This document shows, one piece after another, positions 46,433-55,109 of a DNA stretch of 64,000 nt (the stretch's first letter is position 1; each line of letters begins with the position of its first letter). Source of the DNA: Hydrogenophaga sp. (GTDB lineage: Bacteria > Pseudomonadota > Gammaproteobacteria > Burkholderiales > Burkholderiaceae_C); assembly GCF_030373245.1 (NCBI RefSeq), contig NZ_JAUCZF010000002.1, forward strand, positions 485,352-549,351. Reading direction: 5' to 3'. The notes beneath the pieces are model-generated. The model was not told the origin of the DNA. It worked only from the letters and a program-made list of their open reading frames with translations, and ran no database searches. A program made the translations under genes and the position numbers.

Positions 46433-46791
46433 GCCACATGCGCCGCCCCGATGCACGAGCCCATGCGCACCCTGCCTGGTGGGCCTATCTGTTGCATCGC
46501 TTGTCCGGGCTGGGCCTGGCCCTGTTCCTGCCGGTGCACTTCTGGGCGCTCAGCCAGGCCCTGCATGGCGCGGCTGCGCTGGACGGCTTTCTGCTGCTGG
46601 CCGATCAGGGTCTGTTCAAGTTCGGCGAGTGGGGGCTGGTCGTGCTCCTGTCGCTGCACATGATGGGCGGCGTGCGCCTGTTGTTGATCGAATTGGGTCC
46701 TGCCTCGGGGCTGCGGAAAAACTGGATCGCTGGCGCGGCCGGTTTTGCCATGGCCACGGGGCTTGCGTTTGCCCTCTCGCTGCTGTCCTGA
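46429..46791 (+). CDS. Cytochrome b556-type membrane anchor subunit (second)
   Basis: A 120-residue membrane protein with three predicted segments. WWAYLLHRLSGLGLALFLPVHFW carries the SdhC-type HRxSG motif for quinone binding and a His, and LLSLHMMGGVRLLLIE carries the haem-ligand His region. Together with the preceding subunit it would anchor the complex and bind quinone and haem b. Its start overlaps the stop of the first anchor gene as ATGA. There is a 66-base gap to the Bug binding protein. Confidence 0.85.
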   Translation: MSHMRRPDARAHAHPAWWAYLLHRLSGLGLALFLPVHFWALSQALHGAAALDGFLLLADQGLFKFGEWGLVVLLSLHMMGGVRLLLIELGPASGLRKNWIAGAAGFAMATGLAFALSLLS

Positions 46792-46857
46792 CATCGCGCA
46801 GACGATGCAGGCGGCCGTTTCTTTCCTGTTCCCCATCCATTCCGGAGACAAACCACC

Positions 46858-47844
46858 ATGAGCCTTTCGTCCTATTCCCCACTGCGCCGAGCAATCACCG
46901 TCGGCTTGATCGGCGTCGCACTTCCCCTGGCCGCCAGCGCGCAGGCCAGCTGGCCGAGCAAACCGGTGCGCATGGTGGTGCCCTTCGCCGCTGGCGGCAC
47001 GACGGACGTGGTGGCGCGCATGGTGGGCCAGAAGCTTTCGGTGCTGTGGGGCCATTCGGTGGTGGTGGAAAACAAGGGCGGTGCGGGCGGCAACGTCGGC
47101 GCTGATCTGGTGGCCAAGTCGCCCAACGATGGCTACACGCTGCTGATGGCCTCGGGCAGCATCACGATCAACCCGCATCTCTACAAGAACATGCCGTTCG
47201 ACACCAAGAAGGACTTGCAGCCCATCACCAATGTGGCCAGTGGTCCGATGTTGCTGGTGGTGCCAGACAATTCCCCAGCGAAGACCGTGAAGGACCTGAT
47301 TGCGATGGCCAAGGCCCAGCCCGGCAAGATCAACTTCGGCTCGGCCGGTGTCGGCAGCCAGGTGCACCTGGCGGGTGAAAACTTCGCCGATGCCGCCGGC
47401 ATCGCCATCATGCATGTGCCTTACCGGGGCGAGGCGCCGGCCTACACCGACCTCATGGGGGGTCGGGTCGACATGATGGTGGGCAACTTTGCCGCCGCCT
47501 CGGCACTGCTCGGGGAGGGCCGGCTTCGCGCGCTGGGTGTCACCGGCAAGCAGCGCTCGCCGCGCCTGCCCAACGTGCCGACCGTGGCCGAGAGTGGTTT
47601 GCCCGGCTTCGAGAACAACGGCTGGTTTGGCCTGTTTGCGCCCGCTGGCACGCCGCCGGCCATCGTCGCCAAGATCCAGCAGGACACGGCCAAGGTGCTG
47701 GCCGACCCCGAGACGCGGGCCCAGCTCGACAGCATGGGCATCTCCGGCGTTGGCAACAGCACCGCCGATTTCGCCGCTGCGATGGAGGTCGAGTCGGCGC
47801 GCTGGTCCACCGTGGTGAAGAACCGCGGCCTCACGGCCAACTGA
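46858..47844 (+). CDS. Bug/TctC-family periplasmic binding protein
   Basis: A 328-residue exported solute-binding protein of the tripartite tricarboxylate transporter type. The signal peptide ends near ASA-QA (residue 27-29). WPSKPVRMVVPFAAGGTTDVVAR and ENKGGAGGNVGADLVAKSPNDGYT are family hallmarks, and the MHVPYRGEAPAYTDLMGG loop contacts a carboxylate ligand in known members. No tctA/tctB membrane genes are near, so it is an orphan, common in Burkholderiales. Its place inside the cluster suggests it binds the dicarboxylate handled there. Confidence 0.93.
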   Translation: MSLSSYSPLRRAITVGLIGVALPLAASAQASWPSKPVRMVVPFAAGGTTDVVARMVGQKLSVLWGHSVVVENKGGAGGNVGADLVAKSPNDGYTLLMASGSITINPHLYKNMPFDTKKDLQPITNVASGPMLLVVPDNSPAKTVKDLIAMAKAQPGKINFGSAGVGSQVHLAGENFADAAGIAIMHVPYRGEAPAYTDLMGGRVDMMVGNFAAASALLGEGRLRALGVTGKQRSPRLPNVPTVAESGLPGFENNGWFGLFAPAGTPPAIVAKIQQDTAKVLADPETRAQLDSMGISGVGNSTADFAAAMEVESARWSTVVKNRGLTAN

Positions 47845-47870
47845 ATGTTTTGCGCTTGAAGAAAGATGCC

Positions 47871-48746
47871 ATGAAGATCGACCTGCAGGCTGTGGAAGAC
47901 ACGGCCAAGGCGCTGTACATCCGCGCGCTCAAGGTGCTGCCACCCGACATCAAAGAGGGTTTCAGCCGACTGGAGAAGCGCGAGACGGATGGCACCGCCC
48001 AGCGCGTGCTGGCCACCATGGTGCAGAACATCGCAGTGGCCGAAGAGACCGACAACCTGCTGTGCCAGGACACCGGCGTGCCGATCTACAACCTGTGGAT
48101 AGGCCGGGGTGTGGAGGTCGATGGGCAGGCGCTCAAGCAAGCGATTCGTCGGGGCTGTGAGCGCGCCACGCGCGAATACCCGCTGCGCAGCTCGGTCGTG
48201 CATCCGCTCACTCGCAAGAACGAGCACACGTCGTGTGGTGTCGAGGTGCCGGTGATTCACATCGATTTCAACGACGAACCGCAAAACCTACGCATCGAGA
48301 TGATTCCCAAGGGCAGCGGTTCGGAGAACAACTCGTTCCTGAAGATGGCGGTGCCGGCCGAGGGTGTGGCCGCGATCAAGACCTTTGTGATCGACTGCGT
48401 GCTGGCCGCAGGCGGCAAGACCTGCCCGCCCACCATCGTCGGTGTGGGCCTGGGTGGCACGTCCGACCTCGCGGTCGCGCTGGCCAAGCGCGCAGCCACG
48501 CGGCCACTGGGCAGCGCCTGCGCTGACCCGGCGGGCGCCGAGCTGGAGCAGCAGCTCTCCATCGCCGTCAACCAGCTGGGCGTGGGGCCTCAGGGCCTGG
48601 GCGGCGACGCCACGGCGTTTGCGGTGCACATCGAACTGGCTGCAACCCACATCACCATGAATCCGATCGCGGTCAACATGCAGTGCCATTCGGCGCGGCG
48701 CGCGCGCGCCGACATCTCACCCGCCGGCGTGGCATTTGGCTTCTAG
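47871..48746 (+). CDS. Class I fumarase-like hydratase, alpha subunit
   Basis: A 291-residue protein of the fumarase A N-terminal / tartrate dehydratase alpha type. It binds a 4Fe-4S cluster through cysteines in NLLCQDTGVP, GGKTCPPTIVGVGLGG and NMQCHSARRARADI, with the fourth iron site open for the substrate. In two-subunit members the beta part is a separate gene, as here. Fumarate, tartrate and mesaconate enzymes share this fold, so the substrate cannot be read from sequence. ATG 47871 is chosen. It lies between the Bug gene and the beta subunit. Confidence 0.9.
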   Translation: MKIDLQAVEDTAKALYIRALKVLPPDIKEGFSRLEKRETDGTAQRVLATMVQNIAVAEETDNLLCQDTGVPIYNLWIGRGVEVDGQALKQAIRRGCERATREYPLRSSVVHPLTRKNEHTSCGVEVPVIHIDFNDEPQNLRIEMIPKGSGSENNSFLKMAVPAEGVAAIKTFVIDCVLAAGGKTCPPTIVGVGLGGTSDLAVALAKRAATRPLGSACADPAGAELEQQLSIAVNQLGVGPQGLGGDATAFAVHIELAATHITMNPIAVNMQCHSARRARADISPAGVAFGF

Positions 48747-48766
48747 ACACAGCGGACACAACACCG

Positions 48767-49378
48767 ATGGCCCACCATGAACTGACGATGCCCGCAACCG
48801 AGGCGCAAGTGCGCGCGCTTCGGGTGAACGACACCGTGACGCTGCAAGCGCGCCTGTTCGGCATCCGGGATGCGACACAGATCCACATGTTCGACCGCGG
48901 GCGCACCACCCACTTTGACCTTCGAGGCCACGCCGTGATCCACACGGCTCCCAATGTGCGCAAAGTCGAGCGCAGCGCGGCCTCTCCAGCGGGCTACCAG
49001 CCGGTGTGTGTGGGCACCACCACGTCCGACCGCATGGAGCGCTTCACTCGCCCGCTGATGGAGCAGTACGGCGTGCGCCTGATCGTGGGCAAGGGCGGAC
49101 TGCGTGAGGCCTCGGCCCAGGCATTTCAAGACCTGGGGGGCGCCTACCTGGCGATCATTGGCGGCACCGCGGCGCTGGAGACCACCTGGGTGGAAGCGAT
49201 TGAGGACGTTGATCTGGACGACCTCAACCCGGAGTCCTTGTGGCAATTCCGCATCCGCAACTTTGGGCCGCTGCTGGTGGCCATGGACAGCCATGGCGGT
49301 AGCCTGTACGACGGTGTGCGCGATGCGGCGCAGGCGCGGCGCGCAGCGGTGCTGGCGAGCCTGGGCGTGGCGTCATGA
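48767..49378 (+). CDS. Class I fumarase-like hydratase, beta subunit
   Basis: A 203-residue protein matching the C-terminal (beta) part of class I fumarases and TtdB. RGHAVIHTAPNVRKVE, GTTTSDRMERFTRPLMEQYG, LIVGKGGL and GGTAAL(E) are recognisable pieces of the swivel domain that closes over the substrate. The stop overlaps the flavoprotein start as ATGA. Hydratase and dehydrogenase flavoprotein are therefore co-translated, which argues that they act in consecutive steps. Confidence 0.9.
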   Translation: MAHHELTMPATEAQVRALRVNDTVTLQARLFGIRDATQIHMFDRGRTTHFDLRGHAVIHTAPNVRKVERSAASPAGYQPVCVGTTTSDRMERFTRPLMEQYGVRLIVGKGGLREASAQAFQDLGGAYLAIIGGTAALETTWVEAIEDVDLDDLNPESLWQFRIRNFGPLLVAMDSHGGSLYDGVRDAAQARRAAVLASLGVAS

Positions 49379-51156
49379 ACACAGCGACGGGTCGCTCCCA
49401 GGCAAGCTCGCAGGGAGAAGGGAGTCCATCGAGCACGGCCATCCGGCGGTTGCAGACCGATATCCTGATCCTGGGTTCGGGCGGTGCCGGTCTGTTCGCA
49501 GCACTGCACGCGCACCAGCGGGCCAGTGACATGCACATCACCGTGGCCGTCAAAGGTCTGCTGGGCAAGTGCGGCTGCACGCGCATGGTCCAAGGAGGCT
49601 ACAACGTGGCGCTGGCGCCGGGTGACTCGGTGGAGCGCCATTTCATGGACACCATCGAAGGCAGCAAATGGCTGTCTGACCAGGACCTGGCCTGGACGCT
49701 GGTGACCAAGGCGGTGGAGCGTGTTCGCGAACTGGAGAACGAGCTGGGCTGTTTCTTCGACCGCAACCCGGATGGCACCGTGCACCAGAAAGCCTTTGCC
49801 GGGCAGACCTTCGACCGCACCGTGCACAAGGGCGATCTGACCGGCATCGAAATCATCAACCGGCTGTCCGAGCAGGTCTGGGCGCGCGGCATTCACCGCC
49901 TCGAAGAGCACCGCGCCGTCGAGCTGATCAAGACCGAAGATGGTCAGGGACTGGCCGGTGTGCTGATGATCGACATCCGCGACGGTGGCTTTGTGTTTGT
50001 GCAGGCGAAGGCGGTGTTGCTGGCCACCGGCGGCGGGCCGACCATGTACAAGTACCACACGCCGTCGGGCGACAAGACCTCGGACGGCCTGGCCATGGCC
50101 TTGCGCGCCGGTCTGCCGCTGCGCGACATGGAGATGGTGCAGTTCCACCCCACCGGTTTGCTCGCGGGCACCGGCACGCGCATGACCGGCACTGTGCTGG
50201 AGGAGGGCCTTCGGGGCGCGGGTGGTCACTTGCTCAACGGCGAGCAACAGCGTTTCATGGACCGCTACGACCCGCGCGGCGAGCGCGCCACACGCGACAT
50301 CGTCTCGCGTTCGATCTTCACCGAGATGCGCGAAGGCCGTACCTCGCCCAACGGAGGCGTGTACCTGAAGATGGAACACCTGGGGCCCGACAACGTGCGT
50401 CAGCAGTTCAAGGGCATGGTGGAACGCTGCGGCGACTGCGGCTTTGATCTCGCCGCCGGCCTGGTCGAGGTGGTGCCGACCGCGCACTACCTCATGGGCG
50501 GTGTCGTTTTCGAGGCCGATTGCCGCACCGACCTCAGGGGCTTGTTCGCCGCGGGTGAAGACACGGGAGGTGTGCACGGGGCCAACCGGCTGGGCGGCAA
50601 CGGCGTGGCGAACTCGACCGTCTTCGGCGGTATCGCCGGCGACAGCATGGCCGAGTGGGTCAAACGCGAAGGCGTGCTGCGCCCGCCCGACGAGGCCGCG
50701 CTGGCGGCCAGTGTGGCCGAACAGCTCGCGCCGTTCGCGCAGCCTCCAGGCGACCTGGAGGCGATCCGTGAGGCCTTGTTCGACTGCATGTGGCAGGACG
50801 TCGGTATCCTGCGCGATGCCGCGGGGTTGCAGCGCGCGCTGGCCACGCTCGATGAGCTGGACGCGAAGCTGGCGCGCACCGGGGTTCAGGACGGCGACCG
50901 CGGCTTCAACCTGAGCTGGCACGACTGGTTGAACCTGCGCAACCTGATCGAGGTGAGCCGCGTCATCGCCACGGCTGCGCTGGCGCGCGAAGACTCGCGT
51001 GGTGCACACTTTCGCGAAGACCATCCTGAGACCGGCGATCTGCCCAGCTCCAGCTACATCGTCGTCACGCAGCGCGATGGCAGGTTGAGCATGGATCGAA
51101 AGCCGGTGCAATTCACCCGAGTTGCGCCGGGGCAGACCATCCTGGAGGCGGCATAG
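49375..51156 (+). CDS. Flavoprotein subunit, succinate dehydrogenase/fumarate reductase-like
   Basis: A 593-residue FAD protein. The Rossmann motif is LILGSGGAGLFAALHA (about 31-46). The stretch GKCGCTRMVQGGYN aligns with the FAD-attachment region of SdhA, where the linking His is replaced by C68, so FAD is probably not covalently bound. Substrate motifs remain: MVQFHPTGLLAGTG, RYDPRGERATRDIVSR and GLFAAGEDTGGVHGANRLGGNGVANS. It belongs with the iron-sulfur and anchor genes 45295-46791, though separated by three genes. L-aspartate oxidase is an alternative name for the family but the neighbours favour a membrane complex. Confidence 0.88.
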   Translation: MNTATGRSQASSQGEGSPSSTAIRRLQTDILILGSGGAGLFAALHAHQRASDMHITVAVKGLLGKCGCTRMVQGGYNVALAPGDSVERHFMDTIEGSKWLSDQDLAWTLVTKAVERVRELENELGCFFDRNPDGTVHQKAFAGQTFDRTVHKGDLTGIEIINRLSEQVWARGIHRLEEHRAVELIKTEDGQGLAGVLMIDIRDGGFVFVQAKAVLLATGGGPTMYKYHTPSGDKTSDGLAMALRAGLPLRDMEMVQFHPTGLLAGTGTRMTGTVLEEGLRGAGGHLLNGEQQRFMDRYDPRGERATRDIVSRSIFTEMREGRTSPNGGVYLKMEHLGPDNVRQQFKGMVERCGDCGFDLAAGLVEVVPTAHYLMGGVVFEADCRTDLRGLFAAGEDTGGVHGANRLGGNGVANSTVFGGIAGDSMAEWVKREGVLRPPDEAALAASVAEQLAPFAQPPGDLEAIREALFDCMWQDVGILRDAAGLQRALATLDELDAKLARTGVQDGDRGFNLSWHDWLNLRNLIEVSRVIATAALAREDSRGAHFREDHPETGDLPSSSYIVVTQRDGRLSMDRKPVQFTRVAPGQTILEAA

Positions 51157-51378
51157 GTCAGCCCCTGATGAGACCTCCGTCCGGCGAGCCTGATCTGGTG
51201 GCCGGTTGGGCATCAAGGGTCCTAGAGCAAGCGCTGCCAGCAGGAGGCCTGACAGCACGCCTTGTGCAGAGTCGCTGTCAGGCCACAGGCCATGGGCCGG
51301 CGCACAAGCTGATGCGGTACCGATGCACGGGCCGCGTTCGCGGGCTGTACTGAATCGAACCGCCAGAACCGAGCACAC

Positions 51379-53025
51379 ATGACCTCATCTCACCCTCAGC
51401 GCGGCTGTGACGCGCTCCTTGCCGCCATGCAGGTGGCCGGCGTCAGCCGGATATTCACGCTCTCGGGCAACCACATCATGCTGGTGTTCGATGCCTCGTT
51501 GGATGCAGGCATTCCGTTGATCCACACCCGGCACGAGGCCGCCGCCGTCCACATGGCAGATGCCTGGGCGCGGATGACCGGTGAGGTCGGTGTGGCCCTG
51601 GTGACTGCCGGGCCAGGCCATGCCAACGCGGTTTCGGCTCTGTACACGGCCTTGATGGCGGAGGCGCCGGTGGTGCTGCTCTCGGGTCACGCGCCCAACG
51701 CGCTGCTGGGGCGTGGCGCGTTCCAGGAAATTCGCCAAGCCGACATGGCCGAGCCGGTCTGCAAGGCCGCATGGACCTGTGCCAGCGTCGATTCGCTGGC
51801 CAGCGACTTTGCTCGTGCAGTGCGCCTCGCGCGCTCGGGCCGGCCCGGCCCGGTGCACCTGAGCCTGCCCACCGACGTGCTGGAGTCCGCAGCCAGCCAG
51901 GTGGCGTCTCTCACCGCCGAGGACTTTGCTGCCGATTCCATGCCGCTGGATGGCGCGGCCGCGCACGCCATCATGGCCACCCTCAGGCGTGCGCGGCGAC
52001 CGGTGATCCTGGCGGGTCCCTCGTGCATGACACGTCCTGGTCGCGCCCGGCTGGCGGCCTTGCAGGCCAGCTGCGGCATCCCCGTGGTGGGCATGGACAG
52101 CCCGCGTGGAGTGGCCGATCCGCGTCTGGGTGCTTTTGCGCAGGCGCTCGCCCAGGCCGATGCCGTGTTGCTGCTGGGCAAACGGCTCGATTTCACGCTC
52201 AGATTTGGCCAGGCGCCAACGATCGCAGCCGATGCCGTGGTGTGTCAGATCGATGCCGATACCAGCGAGATCGAGCGCAGCCGCCAGGCGCTGGGTCACC
52301 GTCTGCAGGTCTGCGCTGCTGCCGATGTGGCGTCGGCGCTGGCCGGCTTGATCGCGGTGCTGCAACAAGGTCCGTCGAACAACGAAGTCCAATGGCTGGA
52401 CCAGTTCAATGAGGCCATCGCCTGGCGCCCTCCGGCCTGGGAACAGGCAACGGCCTCGCAGGCTGATCGCCTGCATCCGGTGCAGATGCTGCGGCCACTG
52501 CAGGCCGCGCTCGACAGCCACCCGGACGCGGTGCTGGTGTGCGACGGTGGTGAGATCGGGCAGTGGGCCAGTGCCTGCCTGGACGCACCGCATCGCCTCA
52601 TCAACGGCGTGGCCGGCGCGATCGGATCGGCGCTGCCGTACGCCCTTGCCGCTCGCTGCGCCGCCGCTCCTGGCGCCCCGGTCATTGCGGTGATGGGCGA
52701 CGGCTCCGTGGGTTTTCACATTGCTGAGTTCGACACGGCGGTGCGCTGCGGCCTCGGCTTCGTGGCGGTGGTGGGCAACGACGCGCGCTGGAACGCCGAA
52801 TACCAGATCCAGCTGCGCGACTACGGTGCCGACCGCGTGATCGGCTGCGAACTGCGACCGAGCCGCTATGACGCGGTGGCTGTTGCCTTCGGTGGCCATG
52901 GCGAGCAGGTCTCCCATGCAGACGACATGGCGCCCGCCCTGCAGCGCGCGCTGTCGAGTGGCTTGCCAGCCTGCCTGAACGTGATGATCGATGGGCTGCC
53001 GGCGCCAGTGATGCGGCGCCCATGA
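51379..53025 (+). CDS. ThDP-dependent enzyme (acetolactate synthase / 2-hydroxyacyl-CoA lyase-like)
   Basis: A 548-residue thiamine diphosphate enzyme with the usual three domains. The N-terminal Pyr domain has the catalytic Glu E53 in HTRHEAAAVHMADAWAR and GPGHANAVSALYTALM. A central domain spans about 190-330 (RRPVILAGPS). The C-terminal PP domain has the Mg/ThDP motif GDGSVGF starting at residue 440 and ending near GNDARWNAEY. Comparable enzymes are decarboxylases, carboligases and oxalyl-CoA or hydroxyacyl-CoA lyases; sequence alone does not separate these. The stop overlaps the TauE-type exporter start as ATGA. Confidence 0.88.
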   Translation: MTSSHPQRGCDALLAAMQVAGVSRIFTLSGNHIMLVFDASLDAGIPLIHTRHEAAAVHMADAWARMTGEVGVALVTAGPGHANAVSALYTALMAEAPVVLLSGHAPNALLGRGAFQEIRQADMAEPVCKAAWTCASVDSLASDFARAVRLARSGRPGPVHLSLPTDVLESAASQVASLTAEDFAADSMPLDGAAAHAIMATLRRARRPVILAGPSCMTRPGRARLAALQASCGIPVVGMDSPRGVADPRLGAFAQALAQADAVLLLGKRLDFTLRFGQAPTIAADAVVCQIDADTSEIERSRQALGHRLQVCAAADVASALAGLIAVLQQGPSNNEVQWLDQFNEAIAWRPPAWEQATASQADRLHPVQMLRPLQAALDSHPDAVLVCDGGEIGQWASACLDAPHRLINGVAGAIGSALPYALAARCAAAPGAPVIAVMGDGSVGFHIAEFDTAVRCGLGFVAVVGNDARWNAEYQIQLRDYGADRVIGCELRPSRYDAVAVAFGGHGEQVSHADDMAPALQRALSSGLPACLNVMIDGLPAPVMRRP

Positions 53026-53771
53026 TGGACCTGCCCTGGCCGACACTGGTCTTCGCTGCGGCTGTGGTGGCGCTGGCGTACGTGGTCTATGGATTGACCG
53101 GCTTTGGTGCGTCCATCATCGCCATCCCCTTTCTTGCCCATATTTTCCCGCTGCGCTTTGCTGTGCCCATGATGCTGCTGTTTGACATCGGGGCCGGCTT
53201 GTTGCTCGGGCTGCGCCACCGGCGCATCGTCGACTGGCGCGAGTTGCTGCGGCTGTCGCCGTGGTTGCTGATCGGGATGGCCTTGGGTCTGAGTCTGCTG
53301 GTGCAGGCCGGTGAACGCTTGCTGCTGCTGTTGCTCGGGGGTTTTGTGCTGGGCTATGCCTCATGGAGCCTGCTGGTGCGCGCCCCCGAGGGATCTGCCT
53401 CGAAGGGGTGGTCTGTTCCGGCTGGCCTGGTGGGCGGCGCTTTCACGTCCATGTTCGGTACCGGTGGGCCGATCTACACCATCTACCTGGTGCGCCGCAT
53501 ACCCGACAAGCATGTGCTGCGCGCCAGCATCAGCCTGCTGATCTTGTGCGCGGGACTGGTCCGCCTGGTGATGTTCACCGGCAGCGGTCTGTACCAGCAA
53601 GCTGGTCTGCTCGCCACGGCTTTGTTGCTCATGCCCGCCGCCTTTCTGGGCTTCTTGGGTGGTAGCCGACTGCATGCCCGTCTGCCGCCGCAGCGCGCGC
53701 TGCAGGCGGTATGGGCACTGCTGATTCTGGGCGGTATCGGTTTGCTGGTGCGCGCCTATGCGCTGGGCTGA
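53022..53771 (+). CDS. TauE/SafE-family exporter
   Basis: A 249-residue inner-membrane protein with about eight predicted segments. AYVVYGLTGFGASIIAIPFLAHIFPLRFAVPMMLLFD and GGAFTSMFGTGGPIYTIYLVRRI show the two G-rich repeats of the TauE/SafE (DUF81) family, linked to export of sulfite, sulfonates or organic acids. It is co-translated with the ThDP enzyme, so it probably exports that enzyme's product or by-product. Convergent with the TRAP permease gene (45-base gap). Confidence 0.88.
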   Translation: MMDLPWPTLVFAAAVVALAYVVYGLTGFGASIIAIPFLAHIFPLRFAVPMMLLFDIGAGLLLGLRHRRIVDWRELLRLSPWLLIGMALGLSLLVQAGERLLLLLLGGFVLGYASWSLLVRAPEGSASKGWSVPAGLVGGAFTSMFGTGGPIYTIYLVRRIPDKHVLRASISLLILCAGLVRLVMFTGSGLYQQAGLLATALLLMPAAFLGFLGGSRLHARLPPQRALQAVWALLILGGIGLLVRAYALG

Positions 53772-53816
53772 TCCAGCGGCCCCTTGAAGAAGCCTCCAAT
53801 TCGGACACCCGGCCAG

Positions 53817-55109
53817 CTACCGCATCCACTGCACCAGGACCAGGCTGATCGAGGGAAAAGCGACCAGCAGCGCCAGGCGCACCACGTCCGTCGCGATGAA
53901 CGGGATCAGTCCGCGGAAGATGGCGCCGACCCGTACCTTGGGCAGATTGGCCTTGAGCACGAACACGTTCATGCCCACCGGTGGCGTGATCAGGCCGATT
54001 TCGGTCAGCACCACCACGATGATGCCGAACCACACCAGATCAAAGCCCTGCGCCACGAGGGTGGGCATGAACAGCGGCACGAAAATCAGGATGATCGCCA
54101 TCGCGTCCATCACGCAGCCCAGCAGCAGGAACACCGCCAGTATGGCCAGCAGAATGCCCAGGCGCGAAAAGCCCGAGCCGTTCACCAGCGAGAGCAACTC
54201 GTCAGCCAGGCCGGAGAAGGAGATCAGCTGCGCAAACAGCATGGCACCGAACAGCACCACGTACAGCATGACCGAGGTGTGGGCGGTTTCCTTCATCAGA
54301 TCGACAAAGCGGGGCCAGTCCAGGCGCCGCTGCACCAGCGCGATCAGCAAGGCCAGGCCAGCACCGATCCCGCCGGCTTCGGTGGCAGTGAACCAGCCCA
54401 GGTAGAGGCCGCCGATGATGATCAGAAACAAGGCCACGAACGGCCAGACACCGGCCAGTGAGGCCCAGCGCTCCTGCGCCGATGCGCGCTCGCCCCGGGG
54501 GGCGTCCTCGGGGCGCAGCCAGGCGATGACATAGATGACGAGCATGTACATCGCCAGACCGAGCAAGCCCGGCAGCATGCCGGCGATGAACAGCTCGCCG
54601 ATGTTCTGCTGCGTCAGGATGCCGTAGATCATCAGGATGATCGAAGGCGGTATGAGGATGCCCAGGGTGCCGCCGGCGGCGATGGTGGCTGACGCCAGGC
54701 GGTCCGAGTAGCCGTACTTCTGCATGCTAGGGTAGGCCACCTTGGCCATGGTGGCGGCGGTGGCAAAGCTGGAGCCGCAGACCGCGCTGAAGCCGGCGCA
54801 GGTGACCATGGTGGCCAGCGCCAGACCGCCGCGCACCGCCCCCAGGAAGGCATGGGCCGCGCGGAACAGGTCGTGCGAGATGCCGGTGCGCGAGAGCACA
54901 TTGCCCATCAGGATGAACAGAGGCACCACCGCCAGCTCGTAGGAAAAGGCGGCTTCGGTCAGCGTCATCGGCACCAGGGTGCGCGCCACATCAAAGCTGT
55001 TGATCGCACTGATGCCCGCGATCGACACCGCCAGCAGGGAGATGCCCAGAGGCACCCGCAGAAAGGCCAGCAACAGCACGGCCGCCAGGCAGATCAGTCC
55101 GATGGTCAT
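53817..55109 (-). CDS. dctM: TRAP transporter large permease (DctM type)
   Basis: A 430-residue inner-membrane protein with about twelve segments, the ion-coupled channel of a TRAP transporter. It starts MTIGLICLAAVLLLAFLRVPLG. Hallmarks are VPLFILMGNVLSRTGIS, GFSAVCGSSFATAATMAKVAYPSM and AAGGTLGILIPPSIILMIYG, and EIGLITPPVGMNVFVLK near the end. The start overlaps the small-permease stop as ATGA. The complex would take up a carboxylate with sodium. Confidence 0.96.
   Translation of the reverse strand: MTIGLICLAAVLLLAFLRVPLGISLLAVSIAGISAINSFDVARTLVPMTLTEAAFSYELAVVPLFILMGNVLSRTGISHDLFRAAHAFLGAVRGGLALATMVTCAGFSAVCGSSFATAATMAKVAYPSMQKYGYSDRLASATIAAGGTLGILIPPSIILMIYGILTQQNIGELFIAGMLPGLLGLAMYMLVIYVIAWLRPEDAPRGERASAQERWASLAGVWPFVALFLIIIGGLYLGWFTATEAGGIGAGLALLIALVQRRLDWPRFVDLMKETAHTSVMLYVVLFGAMLFAQLISFSGLADELLSLVNGSGFSRLGILLAILAVFLLLGCVMDAMAIILIFVPLFMPTLVAQGFDLVWFGIIVVVLTEIGLITPPVGMNVFVLKANLPKVRVGAIFRGLIPFIATDVVRLALLVAFPSISLVLVQWMR

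Noticed and set aside
49144..51378. 744-codon open frame antisense to the flavoprotein gene
   Set aside because: Shadow of a conserved gene with no start signal or recognisable domain.
51157..51378. Possible gene remnant before the ThDP enzyme gene
   Set aside because: No frame resembles a known protein; treated as a plain leader.
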